Source of the DNA: Ignavibacteria bacterium
GTDB taxonomy: Bacteria; Bacteroidota; Ignavibacteria; Tepidaquicellales; Tepidaquicellaceae
Direction of reading: 5' to 3'
DNA length: 64,000 bases
NCBI GenBank assembly: GCA_036262055.1
Contig: DATAJP010000003.1
Location: 248,001 to 312,000, forward strand
Position 1 is the stretch's first letter; each line of letters starts with the position of its first letter. A program made the position numbers and the translations under genes. The notes beneath the pieces were generated by a model that saw nothing but the letters and a program-made list of their open reading frames with translations, was not told where the DNA came from and did no database searches. Shown here piece after piece: positions 42,596 through 51,562 of this stretch.

Positions 42596-43690
42596 ATGTT
42601 GCATATCCGTTATTCAAAATGGATGCCGTGGTCAAAAACCGACGATAAGCGTCTTGAGGAACTTGTGTCGTTTTTCAGTTACCTCTTAATTCAGACTAAT
42701 GGAGATGTTGAAGATGCAATACAGTGGCTTGAAGAGTTAAATATCGAATACAAAATTTTCGATGAGAATTTTTCTTTCAGCGAATTCATCGATGAACTGA
42801 AAAAGCAGGGATATATTGCCGAGAAAGAAGGAAAGTTCATCCTCACGCCAAAAGGTACCCAAAGAATCCGCACCGATTCATTCAAGAAAATTTTTTCAGG
42901 TTTAAAGCTCGATACAAACGGATTTCATGAAACGAATAAATCCGGTTCAGGAATCGACCGACTCAGCGAGCTTAAAAAATTTGAATTCGGTGATTCGATT
43001 ACTAACATAGACCTCACTTCCACAATTAAGAATGCTTTTGTAAACTCATCCATTGATAACCTGCGTCTGCAGGAAGACGATATTGAAATTTATGAAAGCG
43101 AGCATCTCACAACTTGTGCAACTGTTTTGATGATTGACGTCTCTCACAGTATGATTCTATACGGGGAAGATAGGATTACTCCTGCAAAAGAAGTTGCGCT
43201 TGGACTTGCGGAATTAATAACAACAAAATACCGTAAAGACAGGTTGAGTTTAGTATTATTCGGAGACGATGCAGAACAAATTGAAATACGTGATTTGCCG
43301 TTCATAACCGTAGGACCATTTCATACAAACACGCGGGCAGGGCTTCGCCTTGCAAGAAACATTCTGAGAAAGCAGGGGACTGTCAATAAACAGATTTTTA
43401 TGATTACTGACGGAAAGCCATCTGCAATATTTACCGACGACGGACGTTTGTATAAAAATTCTTTCGGATTAGACCCTCGAATAGTTAATAAAACTCTCGA
43501 TGAAGCAGTTGCTTGCAGGCGTGATAAAATAAAAATCACTACATTTATGATTGCACGCGATTATTACCTGAGAAACTTCATAGATGAGTTTACAAAAGCA
43601 AATAACGGCAGCGCATATTATTCAGGTCTCGATAATCTCGGCAACTTAATTTTCTCTGATTACATCAAAAACAGAAAAAAGAATAATTGA
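42596..43690 (+). CDS. von Willebrand factor A domain protein with N-terminal winged-helix-like region
   Basis: This is a 364-residue soluble protein without a signal peptide. It opens 'IRYSKWMPWSKTDDKRLEEL', a start seen in COG4867-type vWA proteins. Residues ~60-95 look like a winged helix ('KKQGYIAEKEGKFILTPKGT'). The vWA domain (~170-360) keeps the MIDAS set D181-x-S183-x-S185 ('MIDVSHSMILYGE'), a Thr in 'NTRAGLRLA' and 'MITDGKPSAIF'. Such proteins often pair with a ChlI/MoxR-like AAA+ ATPase as chelatase- or chaperone-type machines. No ATPase gene is adjacent. Its stop overlaps the next start. Confidence 0.85.
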   Translation: MLHIRYSKWMPWSKTDDKRLEELVSFFSYLLIQTNGDVEDAIQWLEELNIEYKIFDENFSFSEFIDELKKQGYIAEKEGKFILTPKGTQRIRTDSFKKIFSGLKLDTNGFHETNKSGSGIDRLSELKKFEFGDSITNIDLTSTIKNAFVNSSIDNLRLQEDDIEIYESEHLTTCATVLMIDVSHSMILYGEDRITPAKEVALGLAELITTKYRKDRLSLVLFGDDAEQIEIRDLPFITVGPFHTNTRAGLRLARNILRKQGTVNKQIFMITDGKPSAIFTDDGRLYKNSFGLDPRIVNKTLDEAVACRRDKIKITTFMIARDYYLRNFIDEFTKANNGSAYYSGLDNLGNLIFSDYIKNRKKNN

Positions 43691-43703
43691 TAATTTTAAA
43701 GAA

Positions 43704-43737
43704 TGTCATTCTGAGGAACGAAGTGACGAAGAATCCC
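43704..43737 (+). repeat. Family B repeat, copy 3 (half element inside a gene start)
   Basis: TGTCATTCTGAGGAACGAAG followed by TGACGAAGAATCCC lies inside the reading frame of the following gene and contains its most plausible start, GTG 43723. Confidence 0.75.
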
Positions 43738-44592
43738 ATTCTTTTCATAATAATCTTTTTACTTATTTCACTACCTTTATACTCTCAGAACTCGCAATCA
43801 GAATCTCATAAAAACAAATCCAAAATCGAATTTCTTCCTTCTCAAGAACTTTTCAGACCTATCAAAGCTTCTATATTCGAGCCACGAATCAGTGTTGCAA
43901 AAAATTTAAACAATGATTACTTAAAGCTCGACATCGGGTATTCTCCTGATATTGTTTCGCTCAAAAAAAGACGAAATACTTATTCTGTCGGAGTTGAATT
44001 TTTTACATTCTCGAATTTAAGAAACGAAGATAATTTCAAATTTCCCGTTGATGCAATCGATTATTATTTCGGTCTAAAATTTTCTTATCAAAGACCTTTG
44101 AAAAAAAATATGACCTTGTCTGGACGTTTAAGGATAGCGCATATATCATCTCATTTCGAAGACGGGCATAAATACGAAAGAACAGATACGATTTTTATTC
44201 CGGTTATTTACAGCCGCGAGTTCGTGGATTTGTCTGCGATACTTGACACACGTCTGAACAAACGCATTTCTTTAAGAAATCAATTATCGATTAACTTTCT
44301 CTTTCATTCAATACCCGATGATTTTGCAAAAGTTTATTTCCAACATGGATTTGAAGCAAATTTCAAAATTACACGTATTTTATCCGCATATTTTTCAAAT
44401 GAATTGCGCCTTGTTCAGGTTAAGAATAAATGGAATTTGAATTCAAATATTGAAACCGGAATCAAGATAGGGAAGTTGAACTCAAGAGGCGTCAATTTAT
44501 TTTTTACATATTACGACGGTCAGGACTACAAAGGCCAGTATTATGAGAAACATCTAAATATAAAAGCTCTTGGATTCTCGGTTGACTTATAA
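43723..44592 (+). CDS. DUF1207-like outer membrane beta-barrel protein
   Basis: A signal peptide, 'TKNPILFIIIFLLISLPLYS', follows the chosen GTG start. A TTG at 43687 also opens the frame but would translate a family B repeat ahead of the signal. The mature part begins 'EFLPSQELFRPIKASIFEPR', a DUF1207 signature. Alternating strands such as 'TYSVGVEFFTFSNLRNED' and 'YYFGLKFSYQRPLKKNM', plus a C-terminal aromatic strand, suggest an outer-membrane barrel or periplasmic beta protein. It is about 289 residues. The function of the family is not known. It overlaps both neighbours when read from the longest start. Confidence 0.72.
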   Translation: MTKNPILFIIIFLLISLPLYSQNSQSESHKNKSKIEFLPSQELFRPIKASIFEPRISVAKNLNNDYLKLDIGYSPDIVSLKKRRNTYSVGVEFFTFSNLRNEDNFKFPVDAIDYYFGLKFSYQRPLKKNMTLSGRLRIAHISSHFEDGHKYERTDTIFIPVIYSREFVDLSAILDTRLNKRISLRNQLSINFLFHSIPDDFAKVYFQHGFEANFKITRILSAYFSNELRLVQVKNKWNLNSNIETGIKIGKLNSRGVNLFFTYYDGQDYKGQYYEKHLNIKALGFSVDL

Positions 44593-46051
44593 AATATTTC
44601 TTGCAGTATTTTATTTAATTTGGAGCGCAAATCTTTTTGCAAAGAATTCTATTCATAATGAAGTATCTGAATTAGTATTCCTAGACCATCTTTTAAAAAA
44701 CAATCCCGATGTTATTGATTTTATAGATGAAGATGAACTTAAACGAAGTAATAGATTCGGAATTACATATTATAATGAACCTATAAAGTTTCTAATTAAT
44801 TACAACATTCCGGATGAAGTTAAAGATGATATAATTAAGAAAGGTAAAAAATTCCAAGCGGATGTTAAACCGCTTGATGATGATTATACCATTTTAAAAT
44901 TTTTCTATCCTGAAAAAAATTATTCTGCTAATTTTTATTTTAAAGATGGTAAATGTATCGCCCCGGTAACTTATTTTTCAAGAAATTATCATCGTGATTC
45001 GTCAAAGTATTTTGATTTTTATATTAAAGAACCAATATATTTTAATGAATACTGCAAAGAACAATTGGATAAATTTATTGAATTAAAATGGTTTAGTAGC
45101 ACTGCATCCGAAAGAAAAGAGTTAGAAACTAAAAAAATGATATATGTTTTTTGCAATGAATCTGATATGATAAATATAATAGGGCAGAGTGCAAAAGGAG
45201 TTTTTCTTGTTGCGAATGACATTGTTGTTAGTACATACAATGCTCATTATCATGAGCTTATGCATTTTGTAATGAATTATAAATTGAAAACCAATATTAA
45301 ACCATGCCATCCTTTTTTTCTTGAAGGGTTTGCTACTGGTATGGCAGGAAGAGGAGGCTTGTTAATGCCTGCATTAATGCCAGCAGCGAAGTATAGCATA
45401 ACATCCGGACTTGTTAATATAAAATCATTGCTCTCCATGAAAAATTTTTTGGCAGAAGATGCGTCTATTACATACCCCGTTGCAGGCGCGTACTCACTTT
45501 TTCTATTTGTGAAAGTCGGATTTGAAGCTTACAGAACACATTATTTACAATTTTCAGGTGATTATGATTATCTGAATAACATTGATTCCACTAATACCGA
45601 ATTGCCTTATTTAAATGAATTTTATGATTATATCTCACATCCTGCTTTGGATTTTGTAAATATAACAAATCTTATGCCTCCAAATGAAGAACCTGTAATA
45701 GATGACCCTGATTTTAAACTTTATCGAAATGATAGTGATTATGTGTTTTTATTAACAAACAAAGTTTTATTTAAGAATCCCAAATATATATTTAACTATC
45801 GATCTGATTTATTTGAAGAAAAATTTCCCGGAATTGAGTATCTAAATTATAATATTTTAATTGAGGCTAATTCTGATGAAATTAACTTTTATTATTTGCA
45901 CACCAATTATTTAGTTTTAACTTACAAGAAAGCATTTAGTATTGACGCAAAGAGTGTTCCCAAATATAATAATTACTATATTTTTTCAATTTCCAGAGCT
46001 TTTTTTTCTGAAACCGAATTTCATAATTTGAAATATGTAACAATAGAATGA
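44582..46051 (+). CDS. Putative exported gluzincin-type metallopeptidase
   Basis: I do not recognise a named family. Starting from TTG 44582 (a second TTG lies at 44570), an export signal, 'TYKIFLAVFYLIWSANLFAK', is followed by a roughly 490-residue protein. The zinc motif is H224-E225-L-M-H228 in 'YHELMHFVMNYKL'. A likely third ligand is E248 in 'FFLEGFATGMAG', 20 residues after the second histidine, in the arrangement of gluzincins. A C-terminal beta-rich region of about 150 residues follows. The start overlaps the DUF1207-like gene and the end overlaps the propeller gene (ATGA), so the three are coupled. Substrate unknown. Confidence 0.7.
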   Translation: MTYKIFLAVFYLIWSANLFAKNSIHNEVSELVFLDHLLKNNPDVIDFIDEDELKRSNRFGITYYNEPIKFLINYNIPDEVKDDIIKKGKKFQADVKPLDDDYTILKFFYPEKNYSANFYFKDGKCIAPVTYFSRNYHRDSSKYFDFYIKEPIYFNEYCKEQLDKFIELKWFSSTASERKELETKKMIYVFCNESDMINIIGQSAKGVFLVANDIVVSTYNAHYHELMHFVMNYKLKTNIKPCHPFFLEGFATGMAGRGGLLMPALMPAAKYSITSGLVNIKSLLSMKNFLAEDASITYPVAGAYSLFLFVKVGFEAYRTHYLQFSGDYDYLNNIDSTNTELPYLNEFYDYISHPALDFVNITNLMPPNEEPVIDDPDFKLYRNDSDYVFLLTNKVLFKNPKYIFNYRSDLFEEKFPGIEYLNYNILIEANSDEINFYYLHTNYLVLTYKKAFSIDAKSVPKYNNYYIFSISRAFFSETEFHNLKYVTIE

Positions 46052-46872
46052 TATTACTTTATATAACAATCTTATTAAACTGGTTTTCAATTCAACAGCC
46101 AATTTTCAAAAATGCTGTCTCGATAACAACTGACGGAAAAGGATTTATTTATGTCCTCGATAAAGACAGAAATGAAATATCTAAGCTTGATTCAAATTTG
46201 AATCTGATAAAAAGGTTAGGTGATTTCGGATGGAATCAGGGACAGTTTAATAATCCCACTTACATAGATGGTTCATCAGGGCTTGACATTCTTGTATCTG
46301 ATCCAAGCAACTATAGAATTCAAAGACTGGATTTAAATCTCGCATTCATTACTGAACTGAAAACAACTACAGAAACATTTTTTCCCGAATTTAAATTTAA
46401 TAATCCCGTTGCTACGCTGGTGGTTAATTCGAACGATATTTATGTAATAGATTATGATAACAGGCGTGTTGTAATTTATCCAAAAGGGACTAATCCAAAT
46501 AACTCTTTCGGTGATTATAAGACAAGTAAAATTCCTTTACTTGAACCGGTAAAGCTTTTGAAAGACAACAATAATTTTATTTATATCTATGATAAGGGGT
46601 ATAAAGGTATTTTAAAGTTCGACAGTTTTGGAAATTTTGTTCAGAAATTATCGCTTGATAATATAAAAGCCTTCTCAATATATAACGGGCAATTGTATAT
46701 ATTAACTGCGGATAATAAAATAACGATATTCGACCCTCCGTCAAATTCATATAAAGAAGAAATAAGTTTGCCGGCGGGATATGATTCAAGTAAAATTACG
46801 GATATATTAATTTATAACTCCGAAAAGTATTTTATATTAGAAAAAAATAAGTTAAGTTTTTTTAAACCTTAA
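46048..46872 (+). CDS. NHL-like beta-propeller protein
   Basis: This 274-residue protein has a short hydrophobic N-terminus, 'ILLYITILLNWFSIQQPIF', which may be a signal peptide. Blades are visible as 'AVSITTDGKGFIYVLDKDRN', 'LDILVSDPSNYRIQRLDL', 'NDIYVIDYDNRRVVIYPKG' and 'NFIYIYDKGYKGILKFDS', consistent with a six-bladed propeller. It is likely exported and may bind the product or substrate of the preceding putative peptidase, with which it overlaps by four bases. ssb follows after seven bases. Confidence 0.78.
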   Translation: MILLYITILLNWFSIQQPIFKNAVSITTDGKGFIYVLDKDRNEISKLDSNLNLIKRLGDFGWNQGQFNNPTYIDGSSGLDILVSDPSNYRIQRLDLNLAFITELKTTTETFFPEFKFNNPVATLVVNSNDIYVIDYDNRRVVIYPKGTNPNNSFGDYKTSKIPLLEPVKLLKDNNNFIYIYDKGYKGILKFDSFGNFVQKLSLDNIKAFSIYNGQLYILTADNKITIFDPPSNSYKEEISLPAGYDSSKITDILIYNSEKYFILEKNKLSFFKP

Positions 46873-46879
46873 AAATCTT

Positions 46880-47305
46880 ATGGCATATTCATTAAACAAA
46901 GTTCAGCTTATCGGAAACGTAGGCAAAGATCCCGAGTTATCATACTCAACAACAGGCACAGCTTATTCGCGGTTTTCTCTTGCAACAACAGACAGGGTAA
47001 AAGACAAAAGCGGGGAGTGGCAAAACAAGACTGAATGGCACAACATCACTATTTTCGGAAAGACCGCTGAAACTTTTTCTAAACTTATTAAGAAAGGAAG
47101 CAAAATATTCATCGAAGGAAAATTGACTAACAGTGAATATGAAAAAGATGGTGTAAAAAGAAATTCTTATTCAATACTTGTCAGCGATATGAGAGATATT
47201 GTTCTTCTCGATAAAAGAGAAGGCGGCGGTTCAGGAGGTAGTTCTGAATCAAGCACGGGCTCGAGCGAATCGGGACCTGTTTCAGAAGACGATTTACCGT
47301 TTTAA
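46880..47305 (+). CDS. ssb: Single-stranded DNA-binding protein
   Basis: This is an OB-fold protein that coats ssDNA during replication and repair. It starts 'YSLNKVQLIGNVGKDPELSY' and has 'RFSLATTDRVKDKSGEWQNK', 'TEWHNITIFGKTAETFSKLI' and 'KKGSKIFIEGKLTN'. A Gly/Ser-rich linker leads to the acidic tip 'SEDDLPF', which recruits partner proteins. The 141-residue length is normal. Its place at the end of the envelope-like unit is unexpected. Confidence 0.95.
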   Translation: MAYSLNKVQLIGNVGKDPELSYSTTGTAYSRFSLATTDRVKDKSGEWQNKTEWHNITIFGKTAETFSKLIKKGSKIFIEGKLTNSEYEKDGVKRNSYSILVSDMRDIVLLDKREGGGSGGSSESSTGSSESGPVSEDDLPF

Positions 47306-47309
47306 CATT

Positions 47310-48140
47310 TTAATAATACATCATTTTCATACAAAACACACTGCCTCCGGATTTTATGAATTCGGAGGTATCTACTTCTATCAAATTTAATCCGCGTTTC
47401 AAAATTTCTTCTTTAAACTCTTTGCTTCCTTTTTGAACGATAACATTTTTTCCGTCAGGCGAATGGCAATTACACACAAAATATTTCATATTCTCTTCCG
47501 CATCTGCATAAATAATATCTTCAAAATAAGTTTTAAACATTTCAATATCTGCATCGGTAAAAGCAGTTTTGTCAATCACGGCAGTATGAGAATTAATAAT
47601 TGAAAAACAAGTATCAAGATGATACAAAACAGGATTCTGTAAATTGATTCTATGAATTTTAAAATCAACATATTCACCAATAAAGTCATACACTTCGCTT
47701 TGAGTTCTGTAGCCGTAACCCCCGAATAATATTCTTCTCTCATAATCAACCACACAATCACCCATTGATTCAAAATGATTAATCGTATCAGGCAAGTGAA
47801 TTATCTTGTAACCGTTTTGTTTATAAAAATCTTCAAAATATTTTACTTCATTCTGTCGTTCTTTGTTTTTCATCTTGCTCATAAAAACAATTTTTTCTCC
47901 GGTTCTGCCAATTAGTGGAAGCGATTGATTTGCTGTAAAGACCATATCAACCTGACTTTTAACTGCGGGAATTAAACTGACTTTAAATCCAAGGTTTTCA
48001 TAAACTGACTTCAAATCATACCATTCTTTTACAGCCTTAATTTTATCTAAATTGTTTATATTACCTCTCATAAATTCATTGCCGGAATACGTAATGTCGA
48101 AGTATTTCGGCTCACACATTAATATTTTATCAGGTTTCAT
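47310..48140 (-). CDS. Amidinotransferase-fold hydrolase, DDAH/arginine deiminase-like
   Basis: This 276-residue pentein enzyme acts on guanidino compounds. Conserved parts are 'ILMCEPKYFDITYSGNEFM', 'VDMVFTANQSLPLIG', 'HFESMGDCVVD' (acidic binding residues), 'VLYHLDTCFSII' with catalytic His174, and 'SGGSVFCMKM' with catalytic Cys270 near the C-terminus. It resembles dimethylarginine dimethylaminohydrolase and ornithine-forming relatives; the substrate is uncertain. It is convergent with ssb (4-base gap). Its ATG lies two bases from the divergent protease start. Confidence 0.88.
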   Translation of the reverse strand: MKPDKILMCEPKYFDITYSGNEFMRGNINNLDKIKAVKEWYDLKSVYENLGFKVSLIPAVKSQVDMVFTANQSLPLIGRTGEKIVFMSKMKNKERQNEVKYFEDFYKQNGYKIIHLPDTINHFESMGDCVVDYERRILFGGYGYRTQSEVYDFIGEYVDFKIHRINLQNPVLYHLDTCFSIINSHTAVIDKTAFTDADIEMFKTYFEDIIYADAEENMKYFVCNCHSPDGKNVIVQKGSKEFKEEILKRGLNLIEVDTSEFIKSGGSVFCMKMMYY

Positions 48141-48142
48141 AA

Positions 48143-50704
48143 ATGAAATATATTATAATTTTGTTGTTCTTTGGGTGCTTTAATTCCGTTTTTTCTCAAA
48201 GCTATAATGAAGTTGTCAGCCGTTCAATAAAACAAGACGGACTTATAACAACTTATAAAGATAAAGAAGATTATTATTTTGATTTTAATAATCGCATTAA
48301 AAATAAATACTTTATCCTTTATTCTACAAATCTTACTTCAATAGATAATCTTGGAATTTTTGCGGGGTTTCCAATGAGCCAGATGGTTATGAAGTTCCAG
48401 GAAGTAAAAGGTGCTTATAACCTCGTTCAGATTGGAACGCAAATTTTACCTGACACTTCTAAATTCTCAAACTATAATCAGGAAGTTACTTCAAGATTTG
48501 GACCCATAAAAATCGATTTCAAACAAAACGAAAGCGATAGTGCAAATCGCCTTTGTAAGATAAATCAGTTTTTCGAGGGAGACATTCCGAATTTAGCATA
48601 CGAGTTTCAACAGATGTTCGGAGGATATTATGTGATAAATATGGATATGACATATATCGAAAACGTTAAAACTTTTCCGAACAATATAGAAGTATTTGTT
48701 AATTATGTTTTCACTTCACAGGGAGGACCCAATGCCAATGTCCCTGATTCACGCTCAATTAATTTTAAAGTTCGTTACTCGCTAATAGAAATTCCTGAAA
48801 ACAAAAATTACATTTCAAGATATAATGACGATAGAGTTGGATATTTTACTTCCGACTTTAAAGATTATTCTCGTCCGAACCGTCCGACTGAATACACTTC
48901 ATACATAAACCGCTGGGATTTAAGAAAGAAAGACCCTTATGTAGAGCTTTCTGAGCCCGTAAAGCCGATTGTTTATTATATTGACAGGGCAACTCCGCTT
49001 GAATATCGCGAACCGATAAGAAAAGGTGTATTGCTTTGGAATAAAGCATTTGAAAATATTGGTTTTAAAAATGCTGTTGAGTGCAGAATTCAGGAAGACA
49101 CTGCCAAATGGGATGTAGAGGACATCCGGTATAATGTTATTCGCTGGCAATCATCATCTTCGTCAGGGCTTGCAGGTGTCGGTCCTTCTCTTGCAAATCC
49201 GTTCACCGGTGAAATTATAAACGCTTCAGTTCTTCTTAATTCCGAAATAGTAAGTTATCTGCGTTCCGAGAGAGAATTAATCAGCTCTCTTGCGTTGACA
49301 AAACCCGAAGAATATTTTTATAACAATAATGAACAGAAGTTTTTCAAAAACAATAAATGTTCCGATAAGTTTTGCAATTATGCAAATTATTCGAAAATAT
49401 ATGTTGCAAATGCATTAACTGCCATTAAGATTAATAATAATATTACAGCTGATGAAAATTCTGAATTAATTCAGCAGTTTGTAAATGATTATCTAACAGA
49501 TTTGGTCGTTCATGAAGTCGGGCATACCCTCGGCTTGCGCCATAATTTCAAAGCATCGAGTGCTTATACTTTTGCGCAAATCAGAGATTCAAACTTCACA
49601 AAGAGTAACGCAATTGGTTCATCAGTAATGGATTATAATTCGGTTAACTTATCAGCACCCGGATTGCCGCAGGGACAGTACTGGTCAGGCACTGTGGGAA
49701 ATTATGATTTGTTCGCTATCGAATACGGGTATAAAATTTTTCCTGATATAAAAAATCCAAATGATGAGGTGCCGTTTCTTCTTGCTGTTGCTTCAAAATC
49801 ACAAGACCCGCTTAATGTTTATGGAACGGATGAAGATGTTTATGACGCTTTCGGACCGACAAGCTTAGACCCTCTGACACAACAATTCGACTTAGGAAAT
49901 TCACCCTTAGAATATGCAAAAGAAAAAATTATCATAAGCGAAGACCTTTTAAAGAAAATTCAGAATCATTATCCGCAATATGACAGAAGTTTCATTCAGC
50001 TTTCAAGGGTTTTCAGAGGTGTGTTGTTTGATTATCTATCAAGTGTTGGTTACGCAGCAAAATATGTCGGAGGTGCATATGTAACAAGAATGAAAAGCGG
50101 TGACTTTATGGGAACAAAGTACCCATACCAACCGGTTGGTTCTCAGGAACAAATGCAGGCGCTTGAATTAGTAAATGAATATCTATTCCATGCTGATAGG
50201 CATCTGAATTTCTCTCCGGAATTTTTGCAGTTGCTCCAGCCGAACACCGCAACAGTTTGGGAAGGACAAAGCCGTCTTGATATTCCAATAAACGAAATAA
50301 TCTTAAGCTATCAAAAGTTTTATCTCCAAAGATTTTATAATAATATTTTGACAGGCAGAATGCTTCAGCAGGAAAAAGTCAGTTCAAACTCGCTGCCTCT
50401 TTCAACAATGTTTGATTATATAAAGACAAATGTATGGTCTGAGCTTAAAAATAATGAAGGTTTTTCATCGACAAGAAAAAATCTCCAAAAAGCACATCTT
50501 GATATTTTAATTGCGCTTGTATTATCTCCGTATTACGGTACTCCTGAGGAAGCTCGCTCGCTCGCATATTATGATTTAAATAACCTAAAGCGTGAAATTG
50601 CCTCAAAGCGTTCTAACAGCATTTATGATGAGTTTCACTTAAAAGAATGCGCATCAAGAATTGATAAGGCATTAAACTCTGTTTTCATCGACCAAAATAA
50701 TTAA
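48143..50704 (+). CDS. Secreted zinc-dependent metalloprotease (metzincin, DUF5117/DUF4953-like)
   Basis: The protein has 853 residues with signal peptide 'KYIIILLFFGCFNSVFSQ'. The N-terminal half is a beta-rich prodomain-like region with 'LVQIGTQILPDTSKFSNYNQ'. The catalytic motif is the long metzincin form H457-E-V-G-H461-T-L-G-L-R-H467, followed by the Met-turn 'GSSVMDYNSVNLSAPG'. An unusually long C-terminal domain follows. Relatives are annotated as zinc-dependent metalloproteases of Bacteroidota. The start codon is two bases from the divergent DDAH-like start, so the promoter must lie inside that gene or transcription must be leaderless. Confidence 0.9.
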   Translation: MKYIIILLFFGCFNSVFSQSYNEVVSRSIKQDGLITTYKDKEDYYFDFNNRIKNKYFILYSTNLTSIDNLGIFAGFPMSQMVMKFQEVKGAYNLVQIGTQILPDTSKFSNYNQEVTSRFGPIKIDFKQNESDSANRLCKINQFFEGDIPNLAYEFQQMFGGYYVINMDMTYIENVKTFPNNIEVFVNYVFTSQGGPNANVPDSRSINFKVRYSLIEIPENKNYISRYNDDRVGYFTSDFKDYSRPNRPTEYTSYINRWDLRKKDPYVELSEPVKPIVYYIDRATPLEYREPIRKGVLLWNKAFENIGFKNAVECRIQEDTAKWDVEDIRYNVIRWQSSSSSGLAGVGPSLANPFTGEIINASVLLNSEIVSYLRSERELISSLALTKPEEYFYNNNEQKFFKNNKCSDKFCNYANYSKIYVANALTAIKINNNITADENSELIQQFVNDYLTDLVVHEVGHTLGLRHNFKASSAYTFAQIRDSNFTKSNAIGSSVMDYNSVNLSAPGLPQGQYWSGTVGNYDLFAIEYGYKIFPDIKNPNDEVPFLLAVASKSQDPLNVYGTDEDVYDAFGPTSLDPLTQQFDLGNSPLEYAKEKIIISEDLLKKIQNHYPQYDRSFIQLSRVFRGVLFDYLSSVGYAAKYVGGAYVTRMKSGDFMGTKYPYQPVGSQEQMQALELVNEYLFHADRHLNFSPEFLQLLQPNTATVWEGQSRLDIPINEIILSYQKFYLQRFYNNILTGRMLQQEKVSSNSLPLSTMFDYIKTNVWSELKNNEGFSSTRKNLQKAHLDILIALVLSPYYGTPEEARSLAYYDLNNLKREIASKRSNSIYDEFHLKECASRIDKALNSVFIDQNN

Positions 50705-50712
50705 ACAAAATA

Positions 50713-51492
50713 ATGTACAAATTCATAAAAGCAGATTTAGATAAAAACGTTTATAAAATAAAGCTCAATCGTCCCGAAGTTTATAATGCATTCAATGAAG
50801 AAATGCTTTACGAGCTTCAGGATGCTTTCAAAACTGCCGCAGAAAATTCTGAAATAAGATGTGTATCGATAACAGGAGAGGGAAAAGCTTTTTGTTCAGG
50901 TCAGGATTTGAAAGATTTTGCTTCAAGAAATTCTACGTTCAAAGAAGCTCTTCAGAAAAAATACAATCCACTTGTTAGGCAAATTACTTCCTTACCAAAG
51001 CCGGTTATATGCGGAATTAATGGTGTTGCTGCAGGTGCAGGGCTCTCTCTTGCCTTGGCATGCGACTATAGAATTGCGGTTGAAAGTGCCACTATGATTG
51101 AGATTTTTATTAATATCGGTCTTGTTCCTGATTCAGGCTCAAGCTTTACTCTACCACGTCTTGTCGGTTATGCCAAAGCATTTGAAATGTGCGTAAATGC
51201 AGATAAAGTAACTGCAAAAGAAGCATTTAATATAGGACTTGTTAACAAGGTCGTAAGCAATCAAATAGTTTTAAACAAATTACTCGATATTACCTGCAAA
51301 AATTTCGCAAGTAAGCCGACCAAGGCAATCGGAATGATTAAATCCTTGCTAAATAAATCATTTCAGTCAACATTAGACGATATACTCGAACTTGAAGCTG
51401 AATATCAGAATATTGGAGGTGAAACATATGACTATAAAGAAGGTCTAAATGCATTTTTAGAAAAACGAAAAGCTGTATTTAAAGGCAATTAG
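50713..51492 (+). CDS. Enoyl-CoA hydratase/isomerase (crotonase) family protein
   Basis: This 259-residue crotonase-fold enzyme acts on acyl-CoA thioesters. The oxyanion-hole segments are 'CVSITGEGKAFCSGQDLKDF' and 'CGINGVAAGAGLSLALACDY'. 'NIGLVPDSGSSFTLPRLVG' carries an Asp rather than the catalytic Glu of classical hydratases. That pattern is seen in PaaG-like isomerases and related enzymes, so isomerase is as likely as hydratase. It starts eight bases after the protease gene. No other fatty-acid or phenylacetate genes lie nearby. Confidence 0.9.
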   Translation: MYKFIKADLDKNVYKIKLNRPEVYNAFNEEMLYELQDAFKTAAENSEIRCVSITGEGKAFCSGQDLKDFASRNSTFKEALQKKYNPLVRQITSLPKPVICGINGVAAGAGLSLALACDYRIAVESATMIEIFINIGLVPDSGSSFTLPRLVGYAKAFEMCVNADKVTAKEAFNIGLVNKVVSNQIVLNKLLDITCKNFASKPTKAIGMIKSLLNKSFQSTLDDILELEAEYQNIGGETYDYKEGLNAFLEKRKAVFKGN

Positions 51493-51500
51493 GAAGCATT

Positions 51501-51528
51501 TTTGCGGAACATTTAAGCGATAAATTTG
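51501..51528 (+). promoter_or_regulatory. Possible Bacteroidota-type promoter of the M48 protease gene
   Basis: TTTG at 51501, then 16 bases, then TAAATTTG at 51521, fits the TTTG / TANNTTTG pattern apart from a spacer slightly shorter than usual. It would start transcription about 25-30 bases before the ATG at 51563. Confidence 0.35.
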
Positions 51529-51562
51529 TTTAAATTTTTAATGATAATACGGGGATATTTAT

